A stretch of 37,356 bases of DNA from Nitrospiria bacterium (lineage in GTDB: Bacteria > Nitrospirota > UBA9217), in contig CAKKRC010000065.1 of NCBI GenBank assembly GCA_919902495.1, forward strand, positions 1-37,356, read 5' to 3'. Numbering within the stretch: the stretch's first letter is position 1; every line of letters begins with the position of its first letter. Positions 1 to 8,602 of the stretch are shown here, piece after piece. Position numbers and translations under genes: made by a program. The notes under the pieces are model-generated. The model was not told where the DNA came from, did not search any database, and was given only the letters and a program-made list of their open reading frames with translations.

Positions 1-1
1 G

Positions 2-166
2 ATCGGTACTTGGTCGGAACTTGACGCTCGGCTTGCTGATCTGCGTGAGGGGAAGTGGGCAGAGAGACCGTACCAGCATGATACAGGTGATTTTGAAACC
101 TTGGATGATTTGGTGACGAATATTAGAGATAGCGCGCTTATGAGCTCAAGCAGACCCCTAGTATAA
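2..166 (+). CDS. C-terminal end of an unidentified protein (truncated by window edge)
   Basis: An open frame enters from the left edge and runs 54 codons to a TAA. The visible residues include the stretches ELDARLADLREGKW and FETLDDLVTNIRDS, which look like an acidic helical C-terminus. I do not recognise the family. Base use is more AT-rich than in the genes from 1186 onward and resembles the next gene. The position just before a glycan locus suggests a polysaccharide gene, but that is inference from context only. Confidence 0.4.
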   Translation: MGTWSELDARLADLREGKWAERPYQHDTGDFETLDDLVTNIRDSALMSSSRPLV

Positions 167-248
167 TACATACATTTTCTCTGTACGAGCATGTGGATTT
201 TGATTCGGAATCTATAGCATAACAACGCATAATACAGAGGTGAAAAGG

Positions 249-1115
249 ATGTCGTCCAAATATATACCGTGGTCAGTAAAGACCGCAATTTTCAGGATCA
301 ATCTTAAGTATAACTATCTGTTAGCGCCGACCGTCAGAGGCATCGCGTGCCCTATTTGCGATAATCGCGAGGCCAAGTTGTTTCGCTTTGGTCCGGATCG
401 TACGGTCACGGGACCTTCACGCCGCTATCCTGAAATCGCGGTTGGCCATGACAAGTATTGCTGCACGCACTGCCGCAACATATTCGCTACGTGGTTACAG
501 CGAGATGTATCCGAAGTTGGCGAAATCTATGCCGGTATTGACGAAGGCGACTCAGAGGTGCATCTTGAGAACGATCGGAAGGAAGTGTCAAAGGAAATGA
601 TGCGGATCTGCGCCAGTTTACTTCGTGCACAGCGAAACGAGCGCACTGTTCCTATCCGCATTCTTGATTTTGGCTGTGGCCCGAACTATCGGGGAGTTCA
701 AGAGTTGCATCATGAAGATACGGGACTGGAACTTACATGTTGTGACGTTAATCCGAACCTTCCCTATGATGGAAAGACTTTTTTTCGTTTCACAGGGGTT
801 TTTCCTTCATATCTCCACGGAATGTTTGACGGTATAGCATCCGTCGACGTCTTTGAACACTTGAATTACCCTGTTCAGGACATGATGAGCTTTAACCGAT
901 TGCTACGCACTGGCGGGATAATGGTTCACTATGCACCTTTACAATGGTGCCTCCGGCTTCGCCGAGGACATTATGAAACAGCCTTCCATACAAACTTTCC
1001 GTCAAAAAAGTCCCTCAAGATATTATGCGATAAAACAGGTTTTGAATTTCTTGGTGATGCGGTGCCCAAGCCGGGTTACTGGTATCTAATGTTCAGGAAA
1101 GTCGCTCATGTGTAG
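249..1115 (+). CDS. Class I SAM-dependent methyltransferase with N-terminal zinc-ribbon-like region
   Basis: The N-terminal third holds paired cysteines, CPIC at residues 34-37 and CCTHC at 71-75, as in a small zinc-binding domain. The SAM-binding motif I ILDFGCGP follows at residues 138-145, and DVFEHL is the usual post-motif acidic loop of type 11/12 methyltransferases. Such proteins usually methylate sugars or lipid-linked glycans in surface polysaccharide loci; the acceptor here is unknown. An in-frame GTG lies at 240, but the ATG at 249 has AGAGGTG about 8 bases upstream and is preferred. The gene is visibly AT-richer than those from 1186 onward, which hints at separate acquisition. The fold assignment is firm, the substrate is not. 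Confidence 0.75.
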   Translation: MSSKYIPWSVKTAIFRINLKYNYLLAPTVRGIACPICDNREAKLFRFGPDRTVTGPSRRYPEIAVGHDKYCCTHCRNIFATWLQRDVSEVGEIYAGIDEGDSEVHLENDRKEVSKEMMRICASLLRAQRNERTVPIRILDFGCGPNYRGVQELHHEDTGLELTCCDVNPNLPYDGKTFFRFTGVFPSYLHGMFDGIASVDVFEHLNYPVQDMMSFNRLLRTGGIMVHYAPLQWCLRLRRGHYETAFHTNFPSKKSLKILCDKTGFEFLGDAVPKPGYWYLMFRKVAHV

Positions 1116-1185
1116 ATCGCTGATCCTCTTGTTCAGTAAAGTGACCATAATGCGCATAATATTTGTCGAAATGTGGAGGTGAGTG

Positions 1186-2445
1186 ATGCACCTTACGTAC
1201 CGTAAAACCTGCCGAGTCTGCGGCTCGAACGCGTTGACGCCGATCATAGACATAGGTGCTCAGCATCTGCAAGGGTCCTTTCTCAAGCCGAGCAGGGAAG
1301 CTCCGCCCATGCGGCGCATTCCGACGCGCCTCGTCCGCTGCAATCCCATGGAAGATGAACATGCATGCGGGCTGCTGCAAATGGAACATAGCGTGCCCCC
1401 TGAGGTCCTTTATTTCTCCTATTGGTATCGTTCCGGAACGAATCGTACAATGCGTGATCACCTGGAAGGCATCGTCAAGGCAGCGGTCCCGCTCATCAAG
1501 AAAGAAAAGGCCCTTGTTCTCGACATCGGCTGCAATGACGGAACGCTGCTGCGTTCCTATCCCGCCGGTTATGAGAAGTTCGGCGTAGACCCCTCGAACG
1601 TGGGGCAGGGCATTGGCGGTGATATCCGCGTCGTGCAGGATGTTTTCCCGTCCGTGCAGCTGACAGCGATGTTGAACGGCCGGAAATTCGACATCATTAC
1701 GTCGATCGCCATGTTCTATGATCTGGAAAGCCCCGTTGATTTCACCCGTGCGATCCGCGACGCGCTCGCAGCGGACGGCGTGTGGATCTTCGAGATGAGC
1801 TACATGCCGACCATGCTCGAAATGAATTCCTATGATACGATCTGCCACGAGCATCTGGAGTACTACAGCCTTGCCGTGGTGGAGAACATCCTGTCCCGGG
1901 CCGGCTTAAAACTGTTCCGGGCCGAATTGAACGCTATCAACGGAGGAAGCATACGCTGCTTCGCCTCCCATGCAGGTCATTTCGCGCATATCCGGACGGA
2001 ATGGAACGAAGCACTTCGGATCTTTCGGCTGAAAGAGTTCGATCTCGAGCTGGATACGGACAAGCCGTACCGAAACTTTCAGGAACGCATCAATATCCAC
2101 AAGGACCAGTTGGTCCGCCTGCTCACGGACCTCAAAAAAAAGGGGAAAAAGATCCATATTTACGGGGCTTCCACAAAAGGAAATACCATCCTCCAGTGGT
2201 GCGGTATTGACAGCCGTCTGATCGATTGCGCGGCTGACAGGAATCCGGACAAGGACGGCGCGATGACGCTCGGGACAAATATCCCCATCATTTCCGAAGA
2301 AAAGTCGCGCGCGATGAAGCCTGACTATTACCTTGTATTGCCCTGGCATTTTCGCGAAGAATTCGTGGAACGCGAAGCTGACATCCTGCGTTCAGGTTCG
2401 AAGTTCATATTTCCTCTTCCTGAGATCGAAATTCTGGGGGGATGA
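1186..2445 (+). CDS. Sugar C-methyltransferase (zinc-binding, TylC3/NovU/TcaB9-type)
   Basis: The order of parts matches the three-part sugar C-methyltransferase family: an N-terminal zinc site (C9, C12, C52, C61), a Rossmann SAM domain with motif I VLDIGCNDGT at residues 111-120, and a C-terminal domain with IYGASTKGNT. The HEHLEYYS stretch at 221-228 matches the Glu-His catalytic pair of characterised enzymes such as TcaB9. These enzymes put a methyl group on carbon 3 of a 4-keto-6-deoxy nucleotide sugar, giving branched-chain deoxysugars. The length of 419 residues is typical. GGAGG sits 6 bases before the ATG at 1186, which is why it is preferred over the GTG at 1183. A dehydratase-like SDR follows directly. 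The exact nucleotide sugar cannot be told from sequence. Confidence 0.85.
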   Translation: MHLTYRKTCRVCGSNALTPIIDIGAQHLQGSFLKPSREAPPMRRIPTRLVRCNPMEDEHACGLLQMEHSVPPEVLYFSYWYRSGTNRTMRDHLEGIVKAAVPLIKKEKALVLDIGCNDGTLLRSYPAGYEKFGVDPSNVGQGIGGDIRVVQDVFPSVQLTAMLNGRKFDIITSIAMFYDLESPVDFTRAIRDALAADGVWIFEMSYMPTMLEMNSYDTICHEHLEYYSLAVVENILSRAGLKLFRAELNAINGGSIRCFASHAGHFAHIRTEWNEALRIFRLKEFDLELDTDKPYRNFQERINIHKDQLVRLLTDLKKKGKKIHIYGASTKGNTILQWCGIDSRLIDCAADRNPDKDGAMTLGTNIPIISEEKSRAMKPDYYLVLPWHFREEFVEREADILRSGSKFIFPLPEIEILGG

Positions 2446-2451
2446 AGCGCG

Positions 2452-3402
2452 GTGGATGACAACGCAACAGCAATGCGCGGCCGCCGTGTTGTAATCTTCG
2501 GTGCCGGTGGTCAGGACGGGCCTTATGTAGCCGCGGCATGCCGGCGTTGCGGCGCCGAGGTTCACGGATATTCCCGGAGCACCTCGCCCGCATGTGATAT
2601 TTCGCGCTATGCCGCGGTCGAGGCCATAATTCGCGACAACCGGCCGGACTATGTGTTCCAGCTCGCCGCCGACTCGCGCACGTCGCACGACGCGCTCTTT
2701 TCCAACCACGAGGCCATCGCGGGAGGCACGGTCAATATTCTCGAGGCGGCGCACCGGCATGCCCCTCATGCCCGGGTGCTGCTCGCCGGGAGCGGTCTTC
2801 AGTTTGCGAACAAGGGACTGCCGATCAACGAGAATGCGCCCTTTGATGCGGGCAGTCCATATGCCGCAGCCCGCATCTATGCGACCTACCTGGCCCGCTA
2901 CTATCGCGAAAAGATCGGATTGGCAACCTATGTAGCATACCTCTTCCACCACGAAAGCCCGGCGCGCACGGCTCGCCATACCAGCAAGATGATCGCGCTT
3001 GCTGCGGCGCGCGCAGCGCTGGGAGGAGAAGGGAAGATCGTCTTAGGCGATCTCTTCGTGGAAAAGGAATGGACTTTCGCCGGAGACATAGCAGAAGGCA
3101 TGGTTCAGCTGATACTCCAGGACCGGTCGTTCGAGGCCGTTATCGGCAGCGGCGAGGGTCATACCATACGCGACTGGACCGAGGCCTGCTACGCCTCTGT
3201 CGGCCTTGACTGGCGGACATATGTCAGCACGCGGTCGGATTTTGTGGCGGAATACCCCCGGCTGATCTCTGATCCGGGCACCATCCGTGCGCTCGGCTGG
3301 CAACCCTCTGTAGGCTTCGCCGACCTGGCCCGGATGATGGTTGAGGCAGCCCGCGTTGAACTGACCGTTACCGAGAAAAAAGAGGAAGGGGCGACATCGT
3401 GA
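2452..3402 (+). CDS. NAD(P)-dependent SDR, GDP-mannose 4,6-dehydratase-like with altered active site
   Basis: The N-terminus carries the nucleotide-binding motif GAGGQDGPY at residues 17-25, where the GQDG spacing is typical of GDP-mannose 4,6-dehydratases. LFHHESPARTARH near 164-176 resembles the LFNHESPRRG segment of Gmd. Two residues needed for dehydration differ. The YxxxK motif reads YAAAR, with Arg141 in place of lysine, and the Thr-Ser-Glu active-site segment reads SGL at 114-116, so the catalytic glutamate is lost. The protein may be a reductase, an epimerase or a non-catalytic relative. It starts with GTG at 2452 after a GGGGGG run, 6 bases past the C-methyltransferase, and its stop overlaps the next start as GTGA. 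Family is firm, activity is open. Confidence 0.75.
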   Translation: MDDNATAMRGRRVVIFGAGGQDGPYVAAACRRCGAEVHGYSRSTSPACDISRYAAVEAIIRDNRPDYVFQLAADSRTSHDALFSNHEAIAGGTVNILEAAHRHAPHARVLLAGSGLQFANKGLPINENAPFDAGSPYAAARIYATYLARYYREKIGLATYVAYLFHHESPARTARHTSKMIALAAARAALGGEGKIVLGDLFVEKEWTFAGDIAEGMVQLILQDRSFEAVIGSGEGHTIRDWTEACYASVGLDWRTYVSTRSDFVAEYPRLISDPGTIRALGWQPSVGFADLARMMVEAARVELTVTEKKEEGATS

Positions 3403-4430
3403 GCCGCGTGCGTGAGGTCGTTACCTTCATCCTGCCGGTGTTAAATCGTCAGCAGGTCATTGTCCGGGCGATCGAAAGCTGTCTCGCGTGCAGTTCGGAG
3501 CGAATCGAACCCCGCGTGTTGGTTGTCGATGGCGGTAGTCGCGACGACACGGTCACGCGTGTCATGACGACCTTCGCAACCGATCACCGGGTCATGCTGC
3601 TGCCTCAGCCGTCTGACAGGCCCGGATTCATGAACGCGTGTATCTTCGCCGTCGAGCATCTTGACAGCCCGCTGGCGACATTCATGTATTCCGATGACCT
3701 CGTGTCGCCATCTTTTGTAAAACTTGCCGAGGCCCTTGCCGCGGATCCGGATGTGTCGATCGCCTTCGGCTACGGTCAGCAGGCGAAAGAGGACGAGCTT
3801 ATTGTCTTTCCGCCCGTTACGGTGGTGGAGCGAGTGCATGCGGAACGGGTATTAGAAGCATTCTACGGCCGCGTTGAACACCTGGACGGCAGATCCCTGC
3901 CAGTGAGCCCGGTTTGCTGCGTGGTGCGCTCACCGGTACTCAAGGCATGGGCGGATCATGTCCAGAGCTTCACAAGCCGCAGGCCGCTGCGCGAGCATGC
4001 GGTGATCCGCCTGGCTGGCGGTCCCGATCTCATGATCTACCTGTCCGCACTTCTGAAGGGCGGTCAGTATGCCTTGAGGGCCAATGCCGTTGTAGGACAG
4101 CTCACGGTCACTGCAGCGTCCATCACGATGAGCGGCAACCGCGAAGCCCAGCTCACCGTCGGCTACTGGTTGGCACGCGTGTGGGGCTTCTTTGAGGCTG
4201 ATCGTACAGGACGACGTGAGTTGGCAGCCGGATTCGCCGGTTATCTCCTGGCGGTATGGCTGTTCATCCTGGGCAAGAAGTTCGTTCGGTTGGAATTTTC
4301 GTGGATCTCCGAATTGCTTGGAGAGGCGCGTGGGATCATTGTTACCCTGGCGAAACAAAAAACATTGAGCATGGCGCTCAGCGGATTGTTGGCAAGCGTA
4401 TGGTCCCGCATTCGAATGATACTTGCATAG
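3399..4430 (+). CDS. Glycosyltransferase family 2
   Basis: The protein opens with TFILPVLNRQQVIVRAIES and VLVVDGGSRDDTV, the nucleotide-binding beginning of GT2 (GT-A fold) inverting transferases. The metal-binding DxD position appears as YSDDLVSPSF. It should add one sugar to a growing lipid-linked repeat unit on the cytoplasmic face of the inner membrane. Hydrophobic stretches near the C-terminus (FAGYLLAVWLFILG) may be a membrane anchor. The start is GTG at 3399, overlapping the preceding stop, with GGAAGGGG just upstream. The sugar transferred cannot be inferred. Length is normal for the family. Confidence 0.8.
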   Translation: MSRVREVVTFILPVLNRQQVIVRAIESCLACSSERIEPRVLVVDGGSRDDTVTRVMTTFATDHRVMLLPQPSDRPGFMNACIFAVEHLDSPLATFMYSDDLVSPSFVKLAEALAADPDVSIAFGYGQQAKEDELIVFPPVTVVERVHAERVLEAFYGRVEHLDGRSLPVSPVCCVVRSPVLKAWADHVQSFTSRRPLREHAVIRLAGGPDLMIYLSALLKGGQYALRANAVVGQLTVTAASITMSGNREAQLTVGYWLARVWGFFEADRTGRRELAAGFAGYLLAVWLFILGKKFVRLEFSWISELLGEARGIIVTLAKQKTLSMALSGLLASVWSRIRMILA

Positions 4431-4444
4431 TGAAGGAGTCTGAT

Positions 4445-5317
4445 GTGATCAATCCGTGGAAAGAAGTCTACTACCGGCTTAAGCGGTTCCATACCATGCA
4501 AAGAATAGGCGCCGGGTTCGCCCGGGCCGCTGCAGTGCGGGCCATGCAGCCCATCGATCCTTCTGATCCCGCCACATGGGAGGTGTCCGGGCTGAGTCAG
4601 AATGGTGAGGACGGCATTACCGACTTTCTGACCAGACAGGTCCGCGATCCCAACCGCTATTTCGTCGAGATCGGCGCATCCGATGGCACTGAGAACAATT
4701 CGTCGTGGCTGGCCGTCGCCCGCCGCTGGCGGGGTCTGATGGTCGAAGGAGACCCGGCAAAGGCTGATTACTGCAAATTTCTCATGGGGGGTCTGGCGGT
4801 CGGTGTAGAGGTAGAGAACCGCTTCGTCACTCGAGAGAGTATCGCCGAGTTATATGGACGCTTTGAAACACCGAATCCAGATTTTTTCTCTCTCGATATC
4901 GACGGCATCGACTGGCATATCGCCTCCGCGTTGCTTGACCTGGGATTTCGACCAAAGATCTTCGTAGTTGAGTACAACTCCTGCTTTGGTCCTGAAAGAG
5001 CGATCACGATACCCTATCGGCCGGATTTCAATTTTCAGATCGCCCATCCCACAAATCTCTATTACGGCGTTTCGATCCGCGCTTGGCGTAAGCTTCTGGA
5101 AAGCCATGGCTACCGCTTTGTGACGGTTGAGACCAATGGCGTCAATGCCTTCTTTGTCCTTCCGGAATTCTTTAAACACACCCTGTTCGTCGGACTCAAG
5201 AGCAGGGAATTCGAGGATAATTTCTACCAGCGAACCAGGCATGCGGGATCCTGGCAAAAACAGTTTCCCTTGATCGAGCATCTGCCGTTCGTTGATGTGG
5301 CCGGTGTGTCACCGTGA
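4445..5317 (+). CDS. FkbM-like methyltransferase family protein
   Basis: The core reads GLSQNGEDGITDFL, then YFVEIGASDGTENNSSWLA, then RGLMVEGDP. This is the pattern of FkbM-type proteins: SQ-x-GED, the SAM-site VEIGAxDG, and an acidic residue at the end of strand 2. FFSLDIDGIDWHI continues the Rossmann fold. Family members O-methylate sugars or act in capsule and flagellar glycan loci, though several are uncharacterised. The frame is open back to 4256, inside the GT2 gene, but a GTG at 4445 has AAGGAG 6 bases upstream and gives a 290-residue protein of normal length, so it is taken as the start. The gap to the GT2 stop is 14 bases, which suggests co-transcription. Confidence 0.75.
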   Translation: MINPWKEVYYRLKRFHTMQRIGAGFARAAAVRAMQPIDPSDPATWEVSGLSQNGEDGITDFLTRQVRDPNRYFVEIGASDGTENNSSWLAVARRWRGLMVEGDPAKADYCKFLMGGLAVGVEVENRFVTRESIAELYGRFETPNPDFFSLDIDGIDWHIASALLDLGFRPKIFVVEYNSCFGPERAITIPYRPDFNFQIAHPTNLYYGVSIRAWRKLLESHGYRFVTVETNGVNAFFVLPEFFKHTLFVGLKSREFEDNFYQRTRHAGSWQKQFPLIEHLPFVDVAGVSP

Positions 5318-5387
5318 TCATGGAGGCTTTGAGCTTTAAGTAAATCAAGCAGGGACAGCATGACTCTCCCGGAAGGATCGTTCTCTC

Positions 5388-6311
5388 ATGGATGTAACGA
5401 ACAAAACAATACTCATTACCGGCGGCGCCGGGTTCATCGGCTCCCATCTCGGGGACGCGCTCATCGGACAGGGCGCGAAGGTCGTGGTCATCGACGACCT
5501 GTCGAGCGGGGTCCGCGAGAACGTCAATGGCGCAGCGGTATTCTACGAGCTGAACGTCGCCGATGCCGGGATCAAGGATATCTTCGCCAAGGAGCAGCCG
5601 GAGATCGTGTACCATCTCGCATCGAACACGAACGTGCCCCGTTCCATCGAGGACCCGCTGTACGACTTCAAGGCGCTCGAAGGCGCCCTGAACGTCATGG
5701 ACAACTGCCGGCGGGGGAGGGTGCAACGTTTCGTGTTCACCTCGTCCGGCTTCATCTACGGGAACACGAGTCAGCGGCCGATCGCCGAGGATGAACCTTT
5801 CCGGCCCATATCGCCCTACGCGATCACCAAAAAATCCGCCGAACAGTACCTGCAATTCTACAACACGGTCTACGGCCTTTCATCCGTCGTCGTCCGGATG
5901 GCCACGGTCTACGGCCCGAGGCAGATCAAAGGCGCCATGCCTGACTATATCAACAAGCTTTCCCAGGGGAAGCAGGCCGAGTTCTACGGCGACGGGTCCA
6001 AGACGCGAGACTACGTCTACATCGAGGACATCATCAACGTGCTCCTGGGCGTACTGGACCTCCGGTCCGATTATCCGGACCCGGTCTTCAATATCGGTTC
6101 GGGCAAAGAGACAACGTTGCGGGACCTCTACACCCGGATCGCGGCTCATCTCAATAAATCGCCGGACCCGATCATCCTACCGGACCGGCCCGGAGAGCTG
6201 AACGGATACTCGCTTGACTCCCGCAAAGCGCGCGAGGCCCTGCACTGGGAGATGCGGCATTCCCTGGATGATGGACTTAAAAAGACGCTCGCCTGGAGAA
6301 AGCTCATCTGA
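5388..6311 (+). CDS. NAD-dependent nucleotide-sugar epimerase/dehydratase (extended SDR)
   Basis: An N-terminal TGGAGFIGSH motif at residues 11-20 binds NAD. The active-site serine lies in TSSGFIYG (118-125), and the YxxxK pair is Tyr144/Lys148 in YAITK. The C-terminal half has DYVYIEDI and NIGSGKETTL, typical of UDP-glucose or UDP-glucuronate 4-epimerases and of related dehydratases. The 307-residue length fits. Its job is probably to supply a 4-epimer nucleotide sugar to the neighbouring transferases. It is distinct from the GalE-like gene at 20228, so the locus holds two epimerases of this class. No strong ribosome site precedes the ATG; GGAAGGA lies about 12 bases upstream. Exact substrate is not assignable. 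Confidence 0.82.
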   Translation: MDVTNKTILITGGAGFIGSHLGDALIGQGAKVVVIDDLSSGVRENVNGAAVFYELNVADAGIKDIFAKEQPEIVYHLASNTNVPRSIEDPLYDFKALEGALNVMDNCRRGRVQRFVFTSSGFIYGNTSQRPIAEDEPFRPISPYAITKKSAEQYLQFYNTVYGLSSVVVRMATVYGPRQIKGAMPDYINKLSQGKQAEFYGDGSKTRDYVYIEDIINVLLGVLDLRSDYPDPVFNIGSGKETTLRDLYTRIAAHLNKSPDPIILPDRPGELNGYSLDSRKAREALHWEMRHSLDDGLKKTLAWRKLI

Positions 6312-6312
6312 C

Positions 6313-7173
6313 ATGATCACGATCTTCTCGAACCCGCGGCCTTTTGCCGGACATTTTGATCTTATCCAGCGCAACGCCATTAAAAGCTGGCTTGCACTTA
6401 AGCCGGCGTGCCAGATCATTCTTCTGAACGACGAGCAAAACACGTCTGTCGGTATTGCCAGGGAATACGGCATTGAATGCATCACCGATGTCGCGTGCAA
6501 CGAGTTCGGCACGCCGCTGCTCAATGACGTGTTCGCGAAGGTAAAACAGACGGCGAAACACGATATTATCGCTCAGGTGAACACCGACATCATCGTGATG
6601 GACGACTTTCTGCAGACGGTCCGGAGCGTCCATGACTTTCTTGGCGAAAAGCCATTCTTCATGGTAGGCAGACGATGGGACGTTGACGTAAGCGAACCGT
6701 TCGATTTTACGGCAGCGAACTGGGCAACGGTCCTCCGAGAGAGAATTCATTCTCAAGGCAGCCTGCACGGCATGGCGGGAATGGACTATTGGGTCTTCCC
6801 GAGGACGTTCGACTTCAAACCTCCGGCATTCGTCGTAGGACGTCCGGGCATGGATTCATGGCTTGTCTTCCAGGCGCGCTCCCACAGAATCCCGGTTATC
6901 GACGCGACGGCCGCGATCACGATCGTCCATCAGAACCATAATTATCCGGCCAAGAGATCTGAACATTACGAGATCGAGAAGAAAAGGAATATCGAGCTCG
7001 CGGGCGGATTGACCTGCATGATGACCCTGCGGGACGCAGATTGGATGTTCGATCGAACAGGTTTGCGCCGTCCCGCTTTCCCGAAGAGGTTCTATTCTCT
7101 TCTATCTCTGTTCTATCCCTGGCGATTGCTGCTCGCCTTAAAGAGAAGGGTGCCGGCTCTCGGTTCCGGATAA
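6313..7173 (+). CDS. Putative GT-A-fold glycosyltransferase-like protein
   Basis: Starting two bases after the epimerase stop, this 286-residue protein opens with MITIFSNPRPFAGHFD and has ACQIILLNDEQ, then IIAQVNTDIIVMDDF. The last resembles the region around a DxD metal site in GT-A transferases. A conserved-looking acidic and aromatic stretch, GMAGMDYWVFPR, and VVGRPGMDSWLV follow. I do not recognise a named family. Its place between an epimerase and the flippase makes a glycan transferase the best guess. The open frame extends back to 6214 inside the epimerase, but the ATG at 6313 gives a clean start at the beginning of the fold. No strong Shine-Dalgarno site is visible; GGAG lies about 15 bases upstream. 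Confidence 0.55.
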   Translation: MITIFSNPRPFAGHFDLIQRNAIKSWLALKPACQIILLNDEQNTSVGIAREYGIECITDVACNEFGTPLLNDVFAKVKQTAKHDIIAQVNTDIIVMDDFLQTVRSVHDFLGEKPFFMVGRRWDVDVSEPFDFTAANWATVLRERIHSQGSLHGMAGMDYWVFPRTFDFKPPAFVVGRPGMDSWLVFQARSHRIPVIDATAAITIVHQNHNYPAKRSEHYEIEKKRNIELAGGLTCMMTLRDADWMFDRTGLRRPAFPKRFYSLLSLFYPWRLLLALKRRVPALGSG

Positions 7174-7262
7174 GGCATTCCATTATATCTCTTGAGTTCT
7201 TCTGCTTGTTCATGATCCCAGGAACATGCAATATATATTCGACACTGCGGACAACCTATCAT

Positions 7263-8540
7263 ATGCGTAATTATTATCTCAAGGTAATGAATCTGGTCAA
7301 GGAGTACTGGATCTACATCTTCGCGGTCGCCAGCGAGGCATCGGCCCTCCTTGTCAACTTCTCTCTGTTCGCGTTGATCCAGCACCATTACGGACCCGAG
7401 CAATTGTCGCTGTACATGATCATCAGAAGGACCATCTCCATGTTCCTGCCTGCCGTAATGCTCGGAGTGCAGATATCGCTGATCAAGCACATCGGGGCAA
7501 TAACCGACCAGCGGAAGATCATCTCGTACATCTGGTTCGGCATAACTTTGCCCTTAACACTTGCGCTGGCCATGTTGATGACCGGAGCGGCCGCACCTGA
7601 CCTTCTGTCCCGGATATTCCTCGGCAATCAGAAATATTCGGCATACATGGTCCCGCTGCTGTTCCTCGTGCTTTCCACGGCGCTGGCCCAGGCGGTCGTT
7701 GCCATTAGCAAAGGCCTACACCGAATCTTTCTGGCTTCGCTCATCTATGTGATATTTTTTTCCCTGGGCCCGTTGTGTGCGTATTTTCTCTCCAGCTCAT
7801 TGTCAGGCTTTCTTTCCGTTTATGCTTTCATGCTGCTCACCGGCGGTATCGCGATACTTTTACACTTTATGACGTCTTTTGAAAATAAAGCTCCGGTGCT
7901 CAAGGGACATGTTGAATTTATAACCTTCGGCATAAAAGGCGCTGGCAGCGACTTCCTGATGATGTTCCTGTTGTGGCTTCCTCCCTACATCATGGCCTCT
8001 ACCAATGCGATAACCATGTCCGGTTACTTTTCGCTTATCATGAGCCTGGTGCTCGTCTCCGCATCTCCATTGTCTCCCATAGGCTCCGCCATGATGCCGA
8101 AGGTCGCGCGCGCGCTTCAGACGAACAGTGGAGCGGAGCTGCGGACATTATTCACGAAGCTGGCGAAGCTGTTCCTGCTCATCGCAATTCCTGCGTTCCT
8201 GGCAAGTCTTATGCTGTTCGGGACGGTCGCCAAGTATCTTCTCCACGATGGACTTGCTTTGGGAAACAGGGCTGCTGCAATGATGCTGACCACCTCGGTC
8301 CCGGTGTCGGCCTATTTCGGTCTTCGAAACGTTCTGGATGTCGGTTATTCTCCCTTGAGGAACTTTTACAATATATTCATCGCACTGGCAGTTTTTCTTT
8401 CATGTTTCTTCTCACTCTTGTTCTTTATCAGTCCGGTGCTCATCAGGATCGCCAACGTGGTTGCGTTTACAGCAGCAATGTGGACGCTCGGAGTATTAAC
8501 GGTGTATTATTCATACGTCCTATACAGGCGAACTGCGTAA
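7263..8540 (+). CDS. wzx: Polysaccharide flippase, Wzx/MATE-like (O-unit transporter)
   Basis: The protein is almost wholly hydrophobic, with roughly a dozen membrane spans, for example YIFAVASEASALLVNFSLFA, LLFLVLSTALAQAVVA and VYAFMLLTGGIAILLHF. This layout is that of Wzx-type flippases, which move undecaprenyl-linked repeat units across the inner membrane. Placement next to two polymerase/ligase genes supports it. The frame is open from 7041, overlapping the previous gene. ATG codons at 7212, 7263 and 7287 are all possible and none has a clear ribosome site; 7263 is used because the next residues lead straight into the first span. The gene symbol reflects role and not a close match to one characterised protein. 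Confidence 0.75.
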   Translation: MRNYYLKVMNLVKEYWIYIFAVASEASALLVNFSLFALIQHHYGPEQLSLYMIIRRTISMFLPAVMLGVQISLIKHIGAITDQRKIISYIWFGITLPLTLALAMLMTGAAAPDLLSRIFLGNQKYSAYMVPLLFLVLSTALAQAVVAISKGLHRIFLASLIYVIFFSLGPLCAYFLSSSLSGFLSVYAFMLLTGGIAILLHFMTSFENKAPVLKGHVEFITFGIKGAGSDFLMMFLLWLPPYIMASTNAITMSGYFSLIMSLVLVSASPLSPIGSAMMPKVARALQTNSGAELRTLFTKLAKLFLLIAIPAFLASLMLFGTVAKYLLHDGLALGNRAAAMMLTTSVPVSAYFGLRNVLDVGYSPLRNFYNIFIALAVFLSCFFSLLFFISPVLIRIANVVAFTAAMWTLGVLTVYYSYVLYRRTA

Positions 8541-8602
8541 TAGATTCTCAGTCGAGCTGGGCAGTGAGATGAGCACCAATCAGTCTTCTGGATGGAGGAG
8601 TT

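Noticed and set aside
167-248. A promoter in the gap before the first complete gene
   Set aside because: TTGATT and several AT-rich hexamers occur, but none is at a 16-18 base spacing.
4256-4444. An N-terminal extension of the FkbM-like protein
   Set aside because: It overlaps the GT2 coding end by 175 bases, and a GTG with AAGGAG lies at 4445.
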